From the NCBI GenBank assembly GCA_945935925.1, contig CAMERU010000005.1:1-34784 (forward strand): 34,784 nucleotides of DNA, written 5' to 3'. Both the position numbers and the translations under genes were made by a program. The notes beneath the pieces are model-generated. The model was given only the letters and a program-made list of their open reading frames with translations, was not told the DNA's origin and did no database searches. This stretch comes from an uncultured Clostridia bacterium. GTDB taxonomy: Bacteria; Bacillota; Clostridia; Oscillospirales; Ruminococcaceae. Shown piece by piece: positions 32,327 to 34,784 of this stretch (its first letter is position 1; each line of letters starts with the position of its first letter).

Positions 32327-33409
32327 ATGAAAACTGTTACCTACCAGTGCCCGAACTGCTACGCGGCGCTGGAATACGATAATGCGAGCGGGGAATTCGC
32401 CTGCAAGTACTGCGGGGGGACTTTCTCCGAGGAGCAGATACATTCCCTCTTTAAGGAAAACGAGGAAATGCCGCTCGACATCGACGAGCCCGAACTCAAC
32501 GAGCAGCAGAAGGAGGACGAGGAGTTTTCAGGGCAGAGCGCGCTGTATTCCTGCCCTAACTGCGGCGCGGGCGTTATCTGCGATTCGCTCACCGCGTCGA
32601 CAAGATGTCATTTCTGTCACACTCCCGTTATCCTCACGGGGCGTTTGTCGGGCGAATACAAGCCCGATATGATAATCCCGTTCTGCACCACGAGGGAGCT
32701 TGCCGAAAGCTCGTTCAGGGAGTACATAAAAGGCAAATTCCTCCTTCCGAAGGGTTTTCGCAGCGAGGCGCAGATACGGAACATTGCGCCGCTGTATGTC
32801 CCCTACTGGCTTAAAAGCGCGCTCACTACCGCGCACCTTGTCGCTGAGGGGCGGATCATAAGAACATGGCGCTCGGGCGACACGCGCTATACGAATACAA
32901 AGGTATTCAACGTCAGGCGCTCGGCGGAGATGGCTTTCGTGCGCGTTCCCTGCGACGGGTCTAAGCGCATAGACGACAGCCTTATGGAGAGCATAGAGCC
33001 GTTCAACTATGACGGGCTGAAGCCGTTCTCGATGTCCTATCTTTCCGGCTGCGCCGCAGAGAAATACGACGTTGCAAAGGAGGAAGCGGGTCAGCGCATA
33101 GGTCAGCGCATACGCGCGGGAGCGGAGGAGGAACTTAAAAAGAGCATTATGGGCTATTCCTCGGTGGACGTGCTCAATTTCGCGCTGAATTACGAAAAGC
33201 AGCAGTATATCTACGCGCTCATGCCCGTTTGGTTCCTTAACTACACCTACGGCGGCAAGGATTACCCCTTTGTTATGAACGGTCAGACGGGGCAGATGTT
33301 CGGTATCCTGCCCATAAGCAAGCTCAGGGCGTTCCTTTTCGGCGCGGGGATATTCCTGCTGGCAACAGCTGCCGCCGCTCTTATAGGAGGTGTCTGCGTT
33401 GTTTTATAA
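32327..33409 (+). CDS. Zinc-ribbon protein with C-terminal membrane helix, partner of TPM protein
   Basis: This 360-residue protein begins with a zinc ribbon (C8xxC11, C26xxC29 in YQCPNCYAAL and FACKYCGG), then an acidic linker. A second ribbon follows (CPNCGAGV and CHFCHTP, about 75-98). The middle part (DMIIPFCTTRELAESSFREY, LYVPYWL, MPVWFLNYTYGGKDYPFVMN) is a conserved beta-rich domain seen in Firmicutes proteins of unknown function. One helix (AFLFGAGIFLLATAAAALIG) ends it. It probably sits on the inner face of the membrane. It overlaps the TPM-domain gene by 11 bp, and the two families often occur together, so a joint envelope role is likely. No enzyme activity can be assigned. Confidence 0.8.
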   Translation: MKTVTYQCPNCYAALEYDNASGEFACKYCGGTFSEEQIHSLFKENEEMPLDIDEPELNEQQKEDEEFSGQSALYSCPNCGAGVICDSLTASTRCHFCHTPVILTGRLSGEYKPDMIIPFCTTRELAESSFREYIKGKFLLPKGFRSEAQIRNIAPLYVPYWLKSALTTAHLVAEGRIIRTWRSGDTRYTNTKVFNVRRSAEMAFVRVPCDGSKRIDDSLMESIEPFNYDGLKPFSMSYLSGCAAEKYDVAKEEAGQRIGQRIRAGAEEELKKSIMGYSSVDVLNFALNYEKQQYIYALMPVWFLNYTYGGKDYPFVMNGQTGQMFGILPISKLRAFLFGAGIFLLATAAAALIGGVCVVL

Positions 33410-34691
33410 AAGAATAATTTCCCTTGTCATATGCCTGCTTGTTTTCGCGGGGTCATTCACCGCCGCTTATGCGAAAAGTGCGGACGGCTGGCTGAAAGAT
33501 GATCTCGGGCTTTTAACCGAAAGTGATACCAAAACGCTGCGCGCGGAGATACGCAAGACAGCAAAGCAGGCGGGAGTTAATATCGCGGTTTTTGTCTGCG
33601 ACCTTGGGCAGCACACCGACGACAGCGAGCGGCGCGAGTTCGCCGAGGAGATCTGCGAGGTCAATGATTTCGCTGCAACGGGCGGAGCGGTCGTTTTCAT
33701 CATGGACGTTGACCCCGAAACGCTGGATTACTTTGATTACATATACCTTACGGGCAATGCCTACGAGCTTTATCAGCCGCATATAAGCGAAATTTACTCC
33801 GATATGTACGACGCAATGGACGGCGGCGGGCTGTCCGCGGGGTTATCCTCGCTCGTCGGCAGCCTTTACGCCCTCGCGGGCGGCGGCGCGGAAACGGAAA
33901 GCACCGAGTCCGCCGAGCCCGAAAAGCCGCGTTTCAGCGGAGTATTAAGCGACCTTGAGATGAAGTTCTCCTCCGCGCAGCAAAGCGAGCTCACCGAGCT
34001 GCTTAATGAAACAGCGCAGACGATACAGTGCAACGTCGGCGTTGTTATAACAGACGACCTGCGCGGTAAAAGCGACAGGCAGTATGCTGAGAATTTCCTC
34101 GACAACACGTTCGGGGTCGGCAGCAGCTCGATCGTACTGCTTTACAACGACGACCGCTCAAACATGAACTACACCGACTACATCTCCGCAAACGGGCGCG
34201 GAACAGACCTCTATGGTAACCGCATAGATGACATTTTCGACAGGGTATATGCGGGCTCGCTGGGGGTCAAAAAAGACGTTTATCCTGCGGAGGATTATTA
34301 TGAGTCCATAGTATTCTTCTGCCGTTACCTTTCCAATCACACCACTCCCGGCAGCAACAGCAATGCCTATGAGGAGGATTTCAATATTTCGTTCGACAGC
34401 GCGGACATCGACACGGTAGCATATGTTTTCGTTGTGCCATGCGTATTCGGCATTATAGTCGCGTTTGTTGTGACGAGCGTAGTCTGCTCCAAGTACAAGA
34501 AGAAAAAACCGATAAGCGCCGCGGCGTACCTTGCCCGCAGCAGAACGAAATACCTCTTGAGAACAGATGATTTCGTCCGGGAATACACCACCCATGTGCA
34601 CATCAGCTCCTCCTCTTCCGGCGGCGGGCACCGAAGCGGAGGCGGCGGGCACCGAAGCGGCAGAAGCGGAGGCGGCGGCAGACGGCGCTGA
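33399..34691 (+). CDS. TPM-domain membrane protein (YgcG/Psb32-like) with Gly/His/Arg-rich tail
   Basis: This 430-residue protein has a signal peptide (ISLVICLLVFAGSFTAAYAK). A first TPM domain follows (WLKDDLGLLTESDTKTLRAE, VNIAVFVCDLGQHTDD), then an acidic linker and a second, TPM-like domain (FSSAQQSELTELLNETAQTI, NVGVVITDDLRG, SSIVLLYNDDRSNMNY). A membrane helix comes at about 345-370 (VAYVFVVPCVFGIIVAFVV), then KYKKKK and a cytoplasmic tail ending in GGGHRSGGGGHRSGRSGGGG. TTG 33399 is preferred because AGGAGG (33385-33390) lies 8 bases before it; the GTG at 33390 overlaps that site. TPM proteins act in repair or assembly of membrane complexes; the target here is unknown. Confidence 0.85.
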   Translation: MFYKRIISLVICLLVFAGSFTAAYAKSADGWLKDDLGLLTESDTKTLRAEIRKTAKQAGVNIAVFVCDLGQHTDDSERREFAEEICEVNDFAATGGAVVFIMDVDPETLDYFDYIYLTGNAYELYQPHISEIYSDMYDAMDGGGLSAGLSSLVGSLYALAGGGAETESTESAEPEKPRFSGVLSDLEMKFSSAQQSELTELLNETAQTIQCNVGVVITDDLRGKSDRQYAENFLDNTFGVGSSSIVLLYNDDRSNMNYTDYISANGRGTDLYGNRIDDIFDRVYAGSLGVKKDVYPAEDYYESIVFFCRYLSNHTTPGSNSNAYEEDFNISFDSADIDTVAYVFVVPCVFGIIVAFVVTSVVCSKYKKKKPISAAAYLARSRTKYLLRTDDFVREYTTHVHISSSSSGGGHRSGGGGHRSGRSGGGGRRR

Positions 34692-34784
34692 CGCAGTATG
34701 ACGTGAAATGCAATTGACCCAAAACAGAAAATTTAAGGCAACACCGCATAATTATTTTCGTTCGATTGCGCAGTCAGATTTTTC
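34692..34784. other. Intergenic end of window
   Basis: No gene or clear terminator is seen. The AAGGCAACACCGCATAAT stretch (about 34735-34752) resembles intergenic repeats I associate with gut Clostridia, but only one copy was noticed here. Confidence 0.3.

Overview
The window looks like a chromosomal piece of a gut-type Clostridia genome, most likely Oscillospiraceae (Ruminococcus-like). This is inferred from AGGAGG ribosome-binding sites, textbook TTGACA/TATAAT promoters with 16-18 bp spacers, a tRNA with encoded CCA, a GH43/CBM6-type lipoprotein, a pyruvate kinase with the extra C-terminal swivel domain, and moderate GC. No rRNA or taxonomic marker is present, so this is an inference. No CRISPR array, prophage or intact transposon was seen.

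Layout. (1) 1-367: the start of a GT8 glycosyltransferase, cut by the window edge. (2) 771-4852 (minus): a two-component plus ABC-transporter module (response regulator, histidine kinase, ATPase, FtsX-type permease) in which every gene carries at least one lesion, while the promoter/operator between kinase and ATPase still looks intact. (3) 4939-9446 (minus): an XRE regulator followed by two overlapping type-I ABC half-transporters, with an operator-like palindrome at the promoter. (4) 9640-11145 (plus): a DUF5131 protein and a small HExxH/zinc-Cys protein with its own promoter and terminator. (5) 11245-14585 (minus): a CHASE2/HD-GYP membrane phosphodiesterase and a FecR-domain protein in one overlapping operon. 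(6) 14849-17001 (plus): a TetR regulator and a methyl-accepting protein in one operon. (7) 17154-23787 (minus): an HPt protein, a GH43 glycosidase lipoprotein, and a two-gene operon of a solute-binding lipoprotein fused to a 5'-nucleotidase C-terminal-like domain plus a hybrid sensor kinase. (8) 24199-25077: a Sel1-repeat protein whose natural start is followed by an in-frame UAG. (9) 25116-25606: an internally deleted IS3-family relic. (10) 25883-28737 (minus): tRNA-Leu(UAG), a diacylglycerol-kinase-family protein and pyruvate kinase, whose long 5' leader holds a repeat with complementary ends. (11) 29237-34691 (plus): a GSF-repeat protein tightly coupled to a glycosyltransferase-like protein, an orphan MacB/LolD-type ATPase, a sirtuin, a zinc-ribbon membrane protein and a TPM-domain protein.

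Most worth following up are the GSF-repeat protein with its one-base-apart glycosyltransferase-like partner, the binding protein/nucleotidase fusion feeding a hybrid kinase with a detached HPt, the repeat family with paired ends in the pyruvate kinase leader, and the concentrated decay of region 2.
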